Assembly (NCBI GenBank): GCA_946405575.1 | Contig: CAMJHP010000001.1 | Coordinates: 1-64,000 of the forward strand | Direction of reading: 5' to 3' | From: an uncultured Bacteroidales bacterium | GTDB lineage: Bacteria; Bacteroidota; Bacteroidia; Bacteroidales; F082 | DNA length: 64,000 bases | In this document: positions 17,315-24,996 of the stretch, piece after piece | How the letters are laid out: each line of letters opens with the position of its first letter | Position numbering within the stretch: the first letter of the stretch is position 1 | The notes under the pieces: generated by a model | What the model was told of the DNA's origin: nothing | The model's input: the letters and a program-made list of their open reading frames with translations, nothing else | The model's database searches: none | Program-made: the position numbers and the translations under genes

Positions 17315-17800
17315 ATGAAAAAACTTTGGGAACTCATCGGCTATGTCCTCGGTGGCTTGATGTTCGTGCTGCTCATCCCAACCTTGATGTGGCTGGCCTC
17401 AGGGCGACCTGACCTTTGTCCCATCCCCGTTTGGAGGATGGTGATAGCCATTATGCTCGCTGTGCTCGGGTTGTCGCTCAGTGTGTGGAGTATCGTCTAC
17501 ATGCGACGCAAAGGCGACGGCAACCCCATGGATGCCTTTGGGCATGAGGTGGCGCCCCGCACGAAGCACCTGATGACAGAAGGTCCCTACCGACTGAGCC
17601 GCAACCCCATGCTGACGGGGAGCTTCATCTATTATGCCGGTGTCTGCGTCTTACTGTGGAGTTGGCGGGCATTGCTAGTGTTCGTCGCATTCATTATCAT
17701 CATGCTCCTCCAAGTGCGCAGCGAGGAGAAGCGGCTTCGCAAGGATTTTGGCGAGGAGTATGAGGCGTATTGCCGCCGCACGGGGCGGTTTTGGCCGTAG
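17315..17800 (+). CDS. Isoprenylcysteine carboxyl methyltransferase-family membrane protein
   Basis: Integral membrane protein of 161 aa with four to five hydrophobic helices and the ICMT/PEMT signature GPYRLSRNPMLTGSFIYYAG followed by EEKRLRKDFGEEYEAYCRR near the C-terminus. These methyltransferases use SAM on membrane-buried substrates; the bacterial substrate is unknown. Start at 17315 (MKKLWELIGYV) is chosen because it puts the first helix near the N-terminus; 17294 is an alternative. Three tandem 114-bp terminator-like repeats begin two bases after the stop. A second family member is at 25932. Confidence 0.85.
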   Translation: MKKLWELIGYVLGGLMFVLLIPTLMWLASGRPDLCPIPVWRMVIAIMLAVLGLSLSVWSIVYMRRKGDGNPMDAFGHEVAPRTKHLMTEGPYRLSRNPMLTGSFIYYAGVCVLLWSWRALLVFVAFIIIMLLQVRSEEKRLRKDFGEEYEAYCRRTGRFWP

Positions 17801-17801
17801 C

Positions 17802-18155
17802 AGCAGCCATGTCATGCTTTGCGTTTTTATCTCTCTAACCGAAACGACCTGAACTTTTCCGAAACCTTTCGGATGCTTCGGATTAGTTCGGTTAGAGAGT
17901 TTTTTGTGTGGCCCCAGCAGCCATGTCGTGCCTTGCGTTTTTATTCCTCTAACCGAAACGAACCGATCTTTTCCGAAACCTTTCGGATGCTTCGGATTTG
18001 TTCGGTTAGAGAGTTTTTTGTGTGGCCCCAGCAGCCATGTCGTGCTTTGCGTTTTTTTTCCTCTAACCGAAACGACCAGAACTTTTCCGAAATCTTTCGG
18101 ATGCTTCGGATTTGTTCGGTTAGAGAGTTTTTTGTGTGACCCCAGCAGCCATGCC
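17802..18155. repeat. Three tandem 114-bp repeats, each a long hairpin followed by T6
   Basis: Units at 17802-17915, 17916-18029 and 18030-18143, exactly 114 bp each, plus a partial fourth (18144-18155). Each has outer arms ctctaaccgaa ... ttcggttagagag, an inner stem around ttccgaaa-ctttcgga, and TTTTTT right after the outer arm on the plus strand. That is the shape of an intrinsic terminator, three times in a row, between convergent genes. The period is a multiple of three, so both strands show long repetitive but probably non-coding frames. Confidence 0.9.
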
Positions 18156-18221
18156 AGCGTAGACAAGTGCGGCGGCGGGCATCTATGGCTGCAGATAAAT
18201 GCATTCAATTCTTTTCCAAAT

Positions 18222-18659
18222 CTACAACGCTCCAATAATATAGTTCCAAACGAGGAAACGGAGGAACTTGCCGACGAGGAGCAAGAGCATGGTTCCCAAG
18301 GGCTTGGTTTTGAAAAAGCCGAGGGCGAGGGTGAAAACATCGCCGATGAAAGGCACCCAGGCGAGCAATGCGAGCCAGATGCCGTAGCGGTCGACTTTCT
18401 TTTTTTGACGCTCCATGGCCTCCGGACTCACCTTGAACCACCGCTCAATCCATTCCCAACGACCGATGCGCCCGATCCAATAGGTGGTGACGCTTCCGAG
18501 CCAGTTGCCCAAGGTGCCGACGACGAGGCTGCCGATAGGGTTGTGCGTGGCCATAAGCACAGCCACATACAGCGCGTCGGAGCTGAACGGCACGATGGTT
18601 GCCGCCAGAAAGGTGCCCAAAAACAGGCCCAAGAGACCGAGACTTTCAAGCCAGGACAT
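18222..18659 (-). CDS. YqaA/DedA-like (VTT domain) small membrane protein
   Basis: Membrane protein of 145 aa with four hydrophobic segments, beginning MSWLESLGLLGLFLGTFLAA. It has the SNARE-associated/VTT features GTLGNWLGSVTTYWIGR and LLAWVPFIGDVFTLALGFF, matching the YqaA branch of the DedA superfamily, members of which move lipid carriers across the membrane. Length is normal for YqaA. It is convergent with the ICMT-family gene, with the 114-bp repeats between them. Confidence 0.88.
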   Translation of the reverse strand: MSWLESLGLLGLFLGTFLAATIVPFSSDALYVAVLMATHNPIGSLVVGTLGNWLGSVTTYWIGRIGRWEWIERWFKVSPEAMERQKKKVDRYGIWLALLAWVPFIGDVFTLALGFFKTKPLGTMLLLLVGKFLRFLVWNYIIGAL

Positions 18660-18877
18660 CTGTGGATAATTTTTGCAAAGGTAGGTTTTTTTTGTTTCTT
18701 TTCCTTTTGTCTAAAAACGAGACAGATGAACTGGTCACAAATTGTGACCGGTTACGAAACTTGAAGCATTCCGTACCCTCCCCCCAGGTGACATCAGCCC
18801 TGCCCCTTGCCGTCATAGCGGGCTTGACCCGCTATCTCCTAAACGGAAAAGGGATTCAGTTAGTTCCATTTTGGAAC
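18660..18877. other. Intergenic with one dispersed palindromic repeat
   Basis: 18812-18840 is a copy of the gtcatagcggg-cttga-cccgctatctcc repeat with perfect 8-bp arms (18816-18823 and 18829-18836). Otherwise nothing supported. Confidence 0.6.
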
Positions 18878-18995
18878 ATACTGCATCGACGACACGGTGT
18901 ATCATATCGGCGCCTCGCTGAAGGACTTGGGCAAGAAATGGTTCGCTTTTAGCAGGATGGAGATTGGGGCTGAGGCGCTGCTGGGAAAAATGTAA
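18878..18995 (+). pseudogene. C-terminal remnant of an ORF6N-type phage/antirepressor protein
   Basis: The frame ending at the TAA at 18993 reads YCIDDTVYHIGASLKDLGKK followed by WFAFSRMEIGAEALLGKM. From memory this is the conserved end of ORF6N-domain proteins of Bacteroidetes (YHIGASLKDLGKK is a hallmark). A stop codon lies in frame a few codons upstream and no start or N-terminal domain is present, so only the tail remains. It sits at the left edge of the AT-rich restriction island and marks earlier mobile-element activity. Confidence 0.65.
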
Positions 18996-19043
18996 CAGAC
19001 AAGACTCTTATACTTAATAATCGCCTTAACAACTACACTATTG

Positions 19044-19129
19044 TTCCTATTAGGAATTATAATTCCTATCAAATGGTTTATAATATACTGTTTTTCAACT
19101 ATATAATTATTATAGGAACTATCATTCCT
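19044..19129. promoter_or_regulatory. Palindromic operator candidates before the controller gene
   Basis: TAGGAATTATAATTCCTA at 19051-19068 is a perfect 18-bp palindrome; it overlaps a second palindrome TTCCTAtTAGGAA (19044-19056). A third inverted pair AGGAActatcaTTCCT is at 19114-19129. The same TAGGAA/TTCCTA half-site repeats five times in the 140 bases before the XRE gene, as expected for an autoregulating restriction-modification controller. Confidence 0.6.
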
Positions 19130-19183
19130 TGTGCATTCTATGTAATAGTTATTGTTTTGCATTCAAAATTTAAAATTTCCAAA

Positions 19184-19429
19184 ATGAAAACTGAATTACA
19201 GTACAGAAAAGCCATTGGTGGCGCATTGCTTGATAAACGTAACTCATTATCTGAATACGGAATTAAAGCTACCCAAGAAGATGTCGCATCTCAAGCAGAA
19301 ATCTCAACTCGTTATTATGGTTCAATAGAACGAGGAAAAGTGACACCTTCCGTCTACACTTTAGCAAAAATTGCCGAAGCATTGCAGATGTCGTTGCATG
19401 AGCTCTGTGAACTTATTGAGAATTACTAA
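19184..19429 (+). CDS. XRE-family regulator, probable restriction-modification controller protein
   Basis: DNA-binding protein of 81 aa. Start 19184 (MKTELQYRKAIGGALLDKRN) is chosen because upstream in-frame sequence is hydrophobic and overlaps the palindromes. The XRE helix-turn-helix covers about 25-75 (ATQEDVASQAEISTRYYGSI, ERGKVTPSVYTLAKIAEAL). Size, position before AIPR and methyltransferase genes, and the TAGGAA palindromes at 19044-19129 fit a C protein that times expression of restriction genes. No experimental relative can be named from sequence alone. Confidence 0.75.
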   Translation: MKTELQYRKAIGGALLDKRNSLSEYGIKATQEDVASQAEISTRYYGSIERGKVTPSVYTLAKIAEALQMSLHELCELIENY

Positions 19430-19459
19430 AAGAAAAAAAACAATTAAAAAGACAATCAT

Positions 19460-21532
19460 ATGACACAGCAAGAAAAACAATTCCTCTCCGATTTCATGGA
19501 GATGATTACTGACGCTGCCAGTAATAATGGCACCAAACCCGAAACTGAATTAACCAAAGCTATTATCGAGTATGTTGTAGATAATGGAGAGGCTCTGTCT
19601 CCTGAAATTTGCGAATGTCAAAGCGATCCTATAAGCGAAAAATTCACAGGACGCTATCGCCTCAACGCATTCGATTATTCAGAAACCACCGGTATTCTTG
19701 ATTTATTTGGCACCATCTATTACGAAGGCCAAAGCCCCTCTCTTCCTATCAGTACTGCACAACGTATGGCCAACGACCTTATTGGACTATTGCACGTCGC
19801 AATTGATGGAGCAGAGTCGAAGAAAACATATCGAGAAAAAGATCCAGACGTTGCAGAAGCACTCGATATGATGAAAGAAGAATATAAACTAAAACACATT
19901 GAACTTGTTAGACTCTTTGTTCTTTCTAATGGTTTTGCCTCTGATGACCTTGAACTACCAGATGGTGAATTTCAACACCACAAGACAGACAGCCAAATAA
20001 TACCGATGGAATTTCATTTTTGGGATATGGGAGAAATCCTAAAAATTGAAAAACAACGCAGCAACAATCAAGAAATCCTAATTAACCTTCCCGAAGAATA
20101 CCAAACCAAATTAGAATGTGTCGAAACCTTTGACGAAGTAAATAATATCCGATCCTATCTTGCCATCATGCCAGCACTAACCCTTGCCAAAATATACCAT
20201 AATTTTAAAGTTCAACTCATTGATAAAAATGTGCGCAATTTTCTTGGTGGCAAAATAAAGGTAAATAGTGAAATGGCAAAAACCATCGTCAACGAGCCCC
20301 AGTTATTTTTCTCATACAATAACGGCATATCATCTACAGCAAGTAATGTAACGATTTCTGAAGAGGGTGGACGTAAATACATCACTGATTTAAGAAACTG
20401 GCATATAGTTAATGGAGGTCAGACTACTTCAACAATATACAACGCTTATCGCAAAAACCTAATCACCAATTTATCCAAAGCTTATGTTGCAGTCAAAATA
20501 TCTGAAGTGCCAGAAATCAATTCTATAAAACTAGTTGGTAACATAGCAAAATACGCCAATTCTCAAACAAAAATCAAAGACTCAGATTTATCTGCTAATG
20601 CTTCCTATATGCTTGAGCTAGAAAAACAATCTAGAAAAGAATGGACAACCGACACACATCCGACAATATGGTATTTTGAACGTCTACGAGGGCAATTCCT
20701 CACCGAAAAAAGTCAGGAAGGAGGCCCTGGAACGCTTAAAGTTAAAAAATTCGAAGAAGAGCGTCCTCAATCGCAACGCTTTAACAAAACTGATGTTGCC
20801 AAACTTGAAATGGCATGGAGAGAAAAACCATATGAAGCATGTAAAGGTGGAGAAGTATGTTTCGACAAATTCTGGAAAATCATCAAAGACGACACAACAG
20901 TTGTTGATGAGTCATATTTTCACAACATTGTGGCAAAAAATATTATTTACAAACGCGTGGATTCACTTCTAAAACTGGAGGGAAACAAAGGACATGCAAG
21001 CATAATATGCGCATACACCTTAGCCTTACTTTCGCTACGTTCACAACAAAAACTTGACCTTCATTATATTTGGCAAAATCAATCTGTCCAAGACGATCTT
21101 GAACCCACAATAAAAGAATGCATTCGTGCCATTTCCGGCCATCTCAAACTAATTGGGAGTGATAGTGGCAAAAATCCCCAAACAGAATCGAAAAAAATAG
21201 ATTTCTGGAACAACATCCAAAACAAGACACTTGCAATTACTATTCCTGAATCGGTATTAATTGACGAATCCGAATATATTACAATTACTGAAGAACAAAA
21301 ACAAATTATGCAACGTGCTATTGGCCGAGGAATTGATTTTTGGAAAAATCTATCTATGTGGAGCAAAAAAGAAGGTCGAACACGAATGTCAATAATGGAA
21401 AAAAAGAAAATAGACCATCTTATTGCCTCAATTGAACGTAATAAAGATATCAAAGCGAAGCTTGCCGAAGACTGTGAACGCTCACTCCGCTTAGCTCAAG
21501 ATGCCGGCTTTAACCCCGAGTATATTTATTAA
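19460..21532 (+). CDS. AIPR-family abortive-infection/phage-resistance protein
   Basis: Protein of 690 aa matching the AIPR (abortive infection phage resistance) family. Conserved elements are NVRNFLGGKIKVNSEM (about residues 257-272), FFSYNNGISSTASNV and the strongly conserved WHIVNGGQTTSTIYNAYRKN (about 311-330). AIPR genes are known in AbiR and in MORC/Z1-type restriction systems next to C5 methyltransferases; here the Z1 helicase and GHKL ATPase usual in those are missing. It is 30 bases after the controller gene and 10 before the methyltransferase. The N-terminal part (LDLFGTIYYEG) may be nuclease-like but no catalytic triad is evident. AT-rich relative to the flanking core genes. Confidence 0.85.
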   Translation: MTQQEKQFLSDFMEMITDAASNNGTKPETELTKAIIEYVVDNGEALSPEICECQSDPISEKFTGRYRLNAFDYSETTGILDLFGTIYYEGQSPSLPISTAQRMANDLIGLLHVAIDGAESKKTYREKDPDVAEALDMMKEEYKLKHIELVRLFVLSNGFASDDLELPDGEFQHHKTDSQIIPMEFHFWDMGEILKIEKQRSNNQEILINLPEEYQTKLECVETFDEVNNIRSYLAIMPALTLAKIYHNFKVQLIDKNVRNFLGGKIKVNSEMAKTIVNEPQLFFSYNNGISSTASNVTISEEGGRKYITDLRNWHIVNGGQTTSTIYNAYRKNLITNLSKAYVAVKISEVPEINSIKLVGNIAKYANSQTKIKDSDLSANASYMLELEKQSRKEWTTDTHPTIWYFERLRGQFLTEKSQEGGPGTLKVKKFEEERPQSQRFNKTDVAKLEMAWREKPYEACKGGEVCFDKFWKIIKDDTTVVDESYFHNIVAKNIIYKRVDSLLKLEGNKGHASIICAYTLALLSLRSQQKLDLHYIWQNQSVQDDLEPTIKECIRAISGHLKLIGSDSGKNPQTESKKIDFWNNIQNKTLAITIPESVLIDESEYITITEEQKQIMQRAIGRGIDFWKNLSMWSKKEGRTRMSIMEKKKIDHLIASIERNKDIKAKLAEDCERSLRLAQDAGFNPEYIY

Positions 21533-21542
21533 GAAATAGGTT

Positions 21543-22550
21543 ATGAGTGCTAAGAATAAAAGAAAAAAAGCAATAAAAGTATTTGAAGCTTTTGCTGGTT
21601 ATGGCGGTGCTTCGTATGGATTAAAACGATCTGGAATAAAGCACAAAGTCATTGGTTTTTCTGAAATAGAACCGAGTGCAAATCGAATACTACACCACAA
21701 TTTTCCTCAAATCAAAAACTATGGAGACATTATTAGTATTAGAGAAGATTTAGAAAAAACAAAAAAAGCGATTCCTGATTTTGATTTATTTACAGGTGGA
21801 TTCCCGTGTCAGCCTTTCTCTTCAGCGGGTTTGATGCAAGGTGAGAATGATAGACTTGGAAGAGGAACTTTAATCTATGAAATTATTCGTATTTGTCAAA
21901 TAAAAAAACCCGAATACCTTTTACTGGAAAACGTTAAAGGTTTTCTAGCAGATAGGTTTAAACCTACGAGGGAGGCACTAAAAGAAGGACTAAATGATTA
22001 TCATATTCGCATGGAGGTACTCAATTCGAAAGACTACGGGATTCCCCAAAACCGGGAAAGACTTTGGATTTTTGCTAGTAGGAATGAGTTACCAATAGAG
22101 TTTACCATGGTGCCACCAAAACCCGAAGGAGAAAGGCCGCGATTAAAAGAGTTTTTAGATACAAACCCTCCTGAAAGTGTATACTTGACAGAAAAGCAAG
22201 TTGAACATTTACAACTAGTGCATGGCAGGCACGGTCTAAAAAATTTCGTTGTAGAAGAACCTTTATGTTTAGACATTTACAACCACAAAATCAAAACAGA
22301 TGGTTTATGTAACACGATAACAGAACCGAGTCATAATATTACACGAATCGTTGAGCCAATCGGAACAGATGGAAAACTGCGAGTACGTAAACTATCTATA
22401 GCAGAACAATTCCGTTTGATGGGATTTAAAGATGGAGAAATCACCTTCCCTGATGACTTGAATTATAGACAAATCTCAGCCCGCGCAGGCAATGGTTGGG
22501 ATGTGAATTTAGTAGGTATATTGTTAAATCATATATTCTCACAATTATGA
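21543..22550 (+). CDS. DNA (cytosine-5-)-methyltransferase
   Basis: Modification enzyme of 335 aa that would methylate C5 of cytosine in a target site. All key motifs are visible: I (FEAFAGYGGASYGLKRSG), IV with catalytic cysteine (TGGFPCQPFSSAG, Cys near 89), VI (LLLENVKGF), VIII (PQNRERLWIFA) and X (ARAGNGWDVNLVG). The target-recognition region lies between about 200 and 280; its site cannot be read by eye. The stop overlaps the next gene's start (ATGA), so the two are coupled and the neighbour may be the partner nuclease. Confidence 0.95.
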   Translation: MSAKNKRKKAIKVFEAFAGYGGASYGLKRSGIKHKVIGFSEIEPSANRILHHNFPQIKNYGDIISIREDLEKTKKAIPDFDLFTGGFPCQPFSSAGLMQGENDRLGRGTLIYEIIRICQIKKPEYLLLENVKGFLADRFKPTREALKEGLNDYHIRMEVLNSKDYGIPQNRERLWIFASRNELPIEFTMVPPKPEGERPRLKEFLDTNPPESVYLTEKQVEHLQLVHGRHGLKNFVVEEPLCLDIYNHKIKTDGLCNTITEPSHNITRIVEPIGTDGKLRVRKLSIAEQFRLMGFKDGEITFPDDLNYRQISARAGNGWDVNLVGILLNHIFSQL

Positions 22551-23143
22551 CCCTAGACTTAGCTTCATTCGCATTTGGTTGCAACCTCATTGAAGGTACA
22601 GGAACACCGCCTTGGGGAACCGCTTTGGGACAACAAAAACCCGACTACACTTTCACACACGAAGGTTACAAAGAACTATTAGCTAGTATGGTATATAATG
22701 CTGTACCACTTAAACAAGTGTATCTTCCTATTGGAAGGGGAGGCAATATCGTATCAGGACAAGAGGACACCAATATTCAACTTGCATCTGTATTTTACAA
22801 TGTTTTCGTTAATGGCAAGAAAATAAACAAGCCGTTTACAATGATTATTTACAAAGAAGATTCTCCTTCCCACTCTGGTCGAAGGCATCTAAAATACAAC
22901 CCCAAGACATCTTTCCGACAAAAGGACGGCTTTGTTTGTACAAATGAAGATTTTTTGAACGAAGTTCACAAAACATTTTCCCTTTCCGTTGATGCCTGTT
23001 GGTTCGTTTATAAAATCGATGCTTCCATTCAAACAGAGCTTCATCTTTCTGCCATCTTTGTTGACAAACAACATTCTGTCTCTTATCCAGACAGTCGCTC
23101 TCGCAAACAAGCATGGCAACAATTAATCGAATTAGATAAATAG
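22547..23143 (+). CDS. Unknown 198-aa protein coupled to the C5 methyltransferase
   Basis: No family was recognised. The start at 22547 overlaps the methyltransferase stop by four bases (ATGA), which indicates cotranslation. The protein begins MTLDLASFAFGCNLIEGTGT and is soluble, with mixed alpha/beta composition, and has segments FTMIIYKEDSPSHSGRRHLK and CWFVYKIDASIQTELHLSAI. No clear PD-(D/E)XK, HNH, GIY-YIG or PLD motif was found. Position makes it a candidate restriction endonuclease or effector of the controller-AIPR-methyltransferase module. That role is inference from context. Confidence 0.7.
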   Translation: MTLDLASFAFGCNLIEGTGTPPWGTALGQQKPDYTFTHEGYKELLASMVYNAVPLKQVYLPIGRGGNIVSGQEDTNIQLASVFYNVFVNGKKINKPFTMIIYKEDSPSHSGRRHLKYNPKTSFRQKDGFVCTNEDFLNEVHKTFSLSVDACWFVYKIDASIQTELHLSAIFVDKQHSVSYPDSRSRKQAWQQLIELDK

Positions 23144-23145
23144 TG

Positions 23146-23177
23146 CCATGTCCTGCCTCCAAGTCATCCTAGCCATT
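23146..23177. repeat. 32-bp direct repeat, left copy (5' end of pmp3)
   Basis: ccatgtcctgcctccaag then tcatcctagccatt; 31 of 32 bases match 24825-24856, the beginning of the intact pmp3 gene. Here the frame (ATG at 23148) closes after 17 codons, so this is a dead copy. The two copies bracket the Schlafen-like gene. Confidence 0.8.
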
Positions 23178-23292
23178 TTTTTCATCCTTGACTTTATCTA
23201 GTATTTACTAATCCCTACAAAATACTAAAAGAAGTTCCACACGATTGTTCATTTGAAAAAATAGTATTTTTGCAAACAAGAATTATTTCAAT

Positions 23293-24735
23293 ATGGATTG
23301 GAAAGAAAAGGCATTAGCACTACTTGATAAAAGTCTAAAACCAGTACCTCAATAGCTCAATGAAATTGATTGGAAAGGAGGCTTATCCGATGACAAGGAA
23401 CGTTTGGCTCAGCATTTATGTGCCTTTTCTAACCTTATGGGAGGTGGAGTTTTGGTGTTTGGTGTCAATAATGATGCATCATTCCTCGAATTGACACATA
23501 AACAGATTGAGCTCGTTGTCAATAGGCTTGACAATATTGCTCAAAACAGGATGTTCACACCGATACAATTGGATCATACGGTAATGGAGTACGCTGGTCA
23601 TGCCTTGTTGTTTGTTTACATTCCGGAGTTTCGTGAGAAACCAATGTATCTGCGAGGTACAGATATTTATAATAGTTATATTCGTTCTGCCGGACATACG
23701 GTAAGGGCTTCGCGACAGCAAGTAAGGCAGATGATTGCCGATTCAGAAGGAGTGAGTTACGAAAATCGAATTGCCAAACAAGGAGTTGCAGGAACGGAAG
23801 TTCTGAAATTGCTAAACTACAGAAAACTATTTGAATTGCTTGTGCGCCAACAACCTTCTACAGAAAATGGCATTTTAAGTTTTATGGAGGAATTGAATAT
23901 TTGCCATAACAGTAGCAAAGGGTACAACATTACCAATCTTGGCGCTCTTTTGTTTGCTAATACGCTTTCTGCGTTTAATAACATGAAGGGCAAAGGTGTC
24001 ATTGTCCGCAGATATGAAGGAAACAACAACAGACAATTGCTTCTGGAGCAAGAAGGTGCGATGGGGTATGCCGTCGGTTTGGAAGGACTCATATCTTTTG
24101 TGATGAAAAATACGGGGACGGAACGCATTGATGGAGCTGTAAGAGAAATTATCCCCATATATCCTCGAGTAGCTATACGTGAATTTGTCGCTAATGCATT
24201 GGTCCATCAAGATTTTGCAATAAAGGGGATGCCTATTACTATTGAAATATTTGCTAATAGATTAGTTATCACCAATCCTGGGTATTCTCTCAATGACATA
24301 AACAGACTTATTGACTTGCCCCCACACTCCCGTAATGAACAAATGGCGCAATTAATGTTGCAATTGGGACTTTGTGAAAGACGAGGTAGCGGCGTTGACC
24401 GTGCTGTCGAAGCGTTAGAAAAGATGCTATTGCCCGCATATAAGGCTGAAAGTGGGGATGATTTTACAAGGATTACCCTCTATCCCAAAAAACAGATATC
24501 AGCAATGACCAGGGAAGAAAGAATAGATGCTTGTTACCAGCATTGCTGCCTTGTCTATGCTGATAATGAAACTATGAACAATCAATCTTTCAGAGAACGT
24601 TTAGGATTAAACAAAAATCAGGGAACAATAGCATCTCACATTATATCTGATACAGTGTCAAAGGGGTTAATAAAACCATCTAATCCTGAGTCTGAGTCAA
24701 GGAAATTTGTTTCATATATACCTTTTTATGCATAG
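23293..24735 (+). pseudogene. Schlafen-like (AlbA_2) putative ATP-binding protein with an amber codon
   Basis: The frame opens at ATG 23293 (MDWKEKALALLDKSLKPVPQ) and reads on in the same frame as LNEIDWKGGLSDDKERLAQH, except for a TAG at 23353-23355. Restoring one base (to CAG or GAG) gives a 480-aa protein with an AlbA_2/Schlafen domain (SNLMGGGVLVFGVNN) and a C-terminal GHKL-like ATPase half (REFVANALVHQDF, then GSGVDRAVEAL), the usual RecG-like/Schlafen layout. A TATTTTTG box at 23265-23272 supports the 23293 start. Translation could restart at TTG 23404, losing the N-terminus. Either a recent nonsense mutation or an error. Related proteins occur in defence islands. Confidence 0.8.
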
Positions 24736-24740
24736 TGTTT

Positions 24741-24759
24741 TTATCTTCGCAGAAAATCC
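24741..24759. repeat. Duplicated pmp3 promoter segment, copy 1
   Basis: ttatcttcgcagaaaatcc, identical to 24795-24813 54 bases further on. It lies immediately after the Schlafen gene stop. The core TTATCTTCGC resembles a -7 box. Confidence 0.75.
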
Positions 24760-24794
24760 CATAAAATCTTAAACACTTATAAATCAACGTTTTT

Positions 24795-24813
24795 TTATCT
24801 TCGCAGAAAATCC
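24795..24813 (+). promoter_or_regulatory. Probable pmp3 promoter (copy 2 of duplicated segment)
   Basis: TATCTTCG, one mismatch from TAnnTTTG, ends 25 bases before the pmp3 start at 24827. The identical 19-bp segment at 24741 is a duplicate. Confidence 0.5.
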
Positions 24814-24824
24814 AAAGCAACAAT

Positions 24825-24856
24825 CCATGTCCTGCCTCCAAGCCATCCTAGCCATT
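24825..24856. repeat. 32-bp direct repeat, right copy
   Basis: Right copy of the repeat at 23146-23177, overlapping the start of intact pmp3. With the left copy it frames a 1.65-kb segment carrying only the Schlafen-like gene. Confidence 0.8.
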
Positions 24857-24982
24857 ATCTTCCCGCCGCTGGCGGTGATCGACCGCGGCTGCGGGTCGAT
24901 GCTCATCGTGTTTCTGCTCACGCTCTGCGGCTGGGTGCCGGGCATCATCGCCGCGCTGATTATCCTGAACAAGAATAACTAG
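24827..24982 (+). CDS. Pmp3/YqaE family small membrane protein
   Basis: A 51-aa hydrophobic protein, MSCLQAILAIIFPPLAVIDR followed by GCGSMLIVFLLTLCGWVPGI and a polar tail (LNKNN). The PPLAV, GCG and WLPG-like (GWVPG) motifs and two transmembrane helices define the Pmp3/UPF0057 family, associated with membrane potential and salt stress. Base composition is GC-rich compared with the Schlafen gene before it, so this marks the return to core sequence. Confidence 0.9.
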   Translation: MSCLQAILAIIFPPLAVIDRGCGSMLIVFLLTLCGWVPGIIAALIILNKNN

Positions 24983-24996
24983 AAACCGACAGGCCA

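Noticed and set aside
17802-18155. CRISPR array
   Set aside because: Units are 114 bp head to tail with no unique spacers and strong internal hairpins followed by T6.
17675-18764. Long open frames on both strands across the 114-bp repeats
   Set aside because: They stay open only because the repeat period is divisible by three; they encode low-complexity 38-residue repeats and overlap genuine genes.
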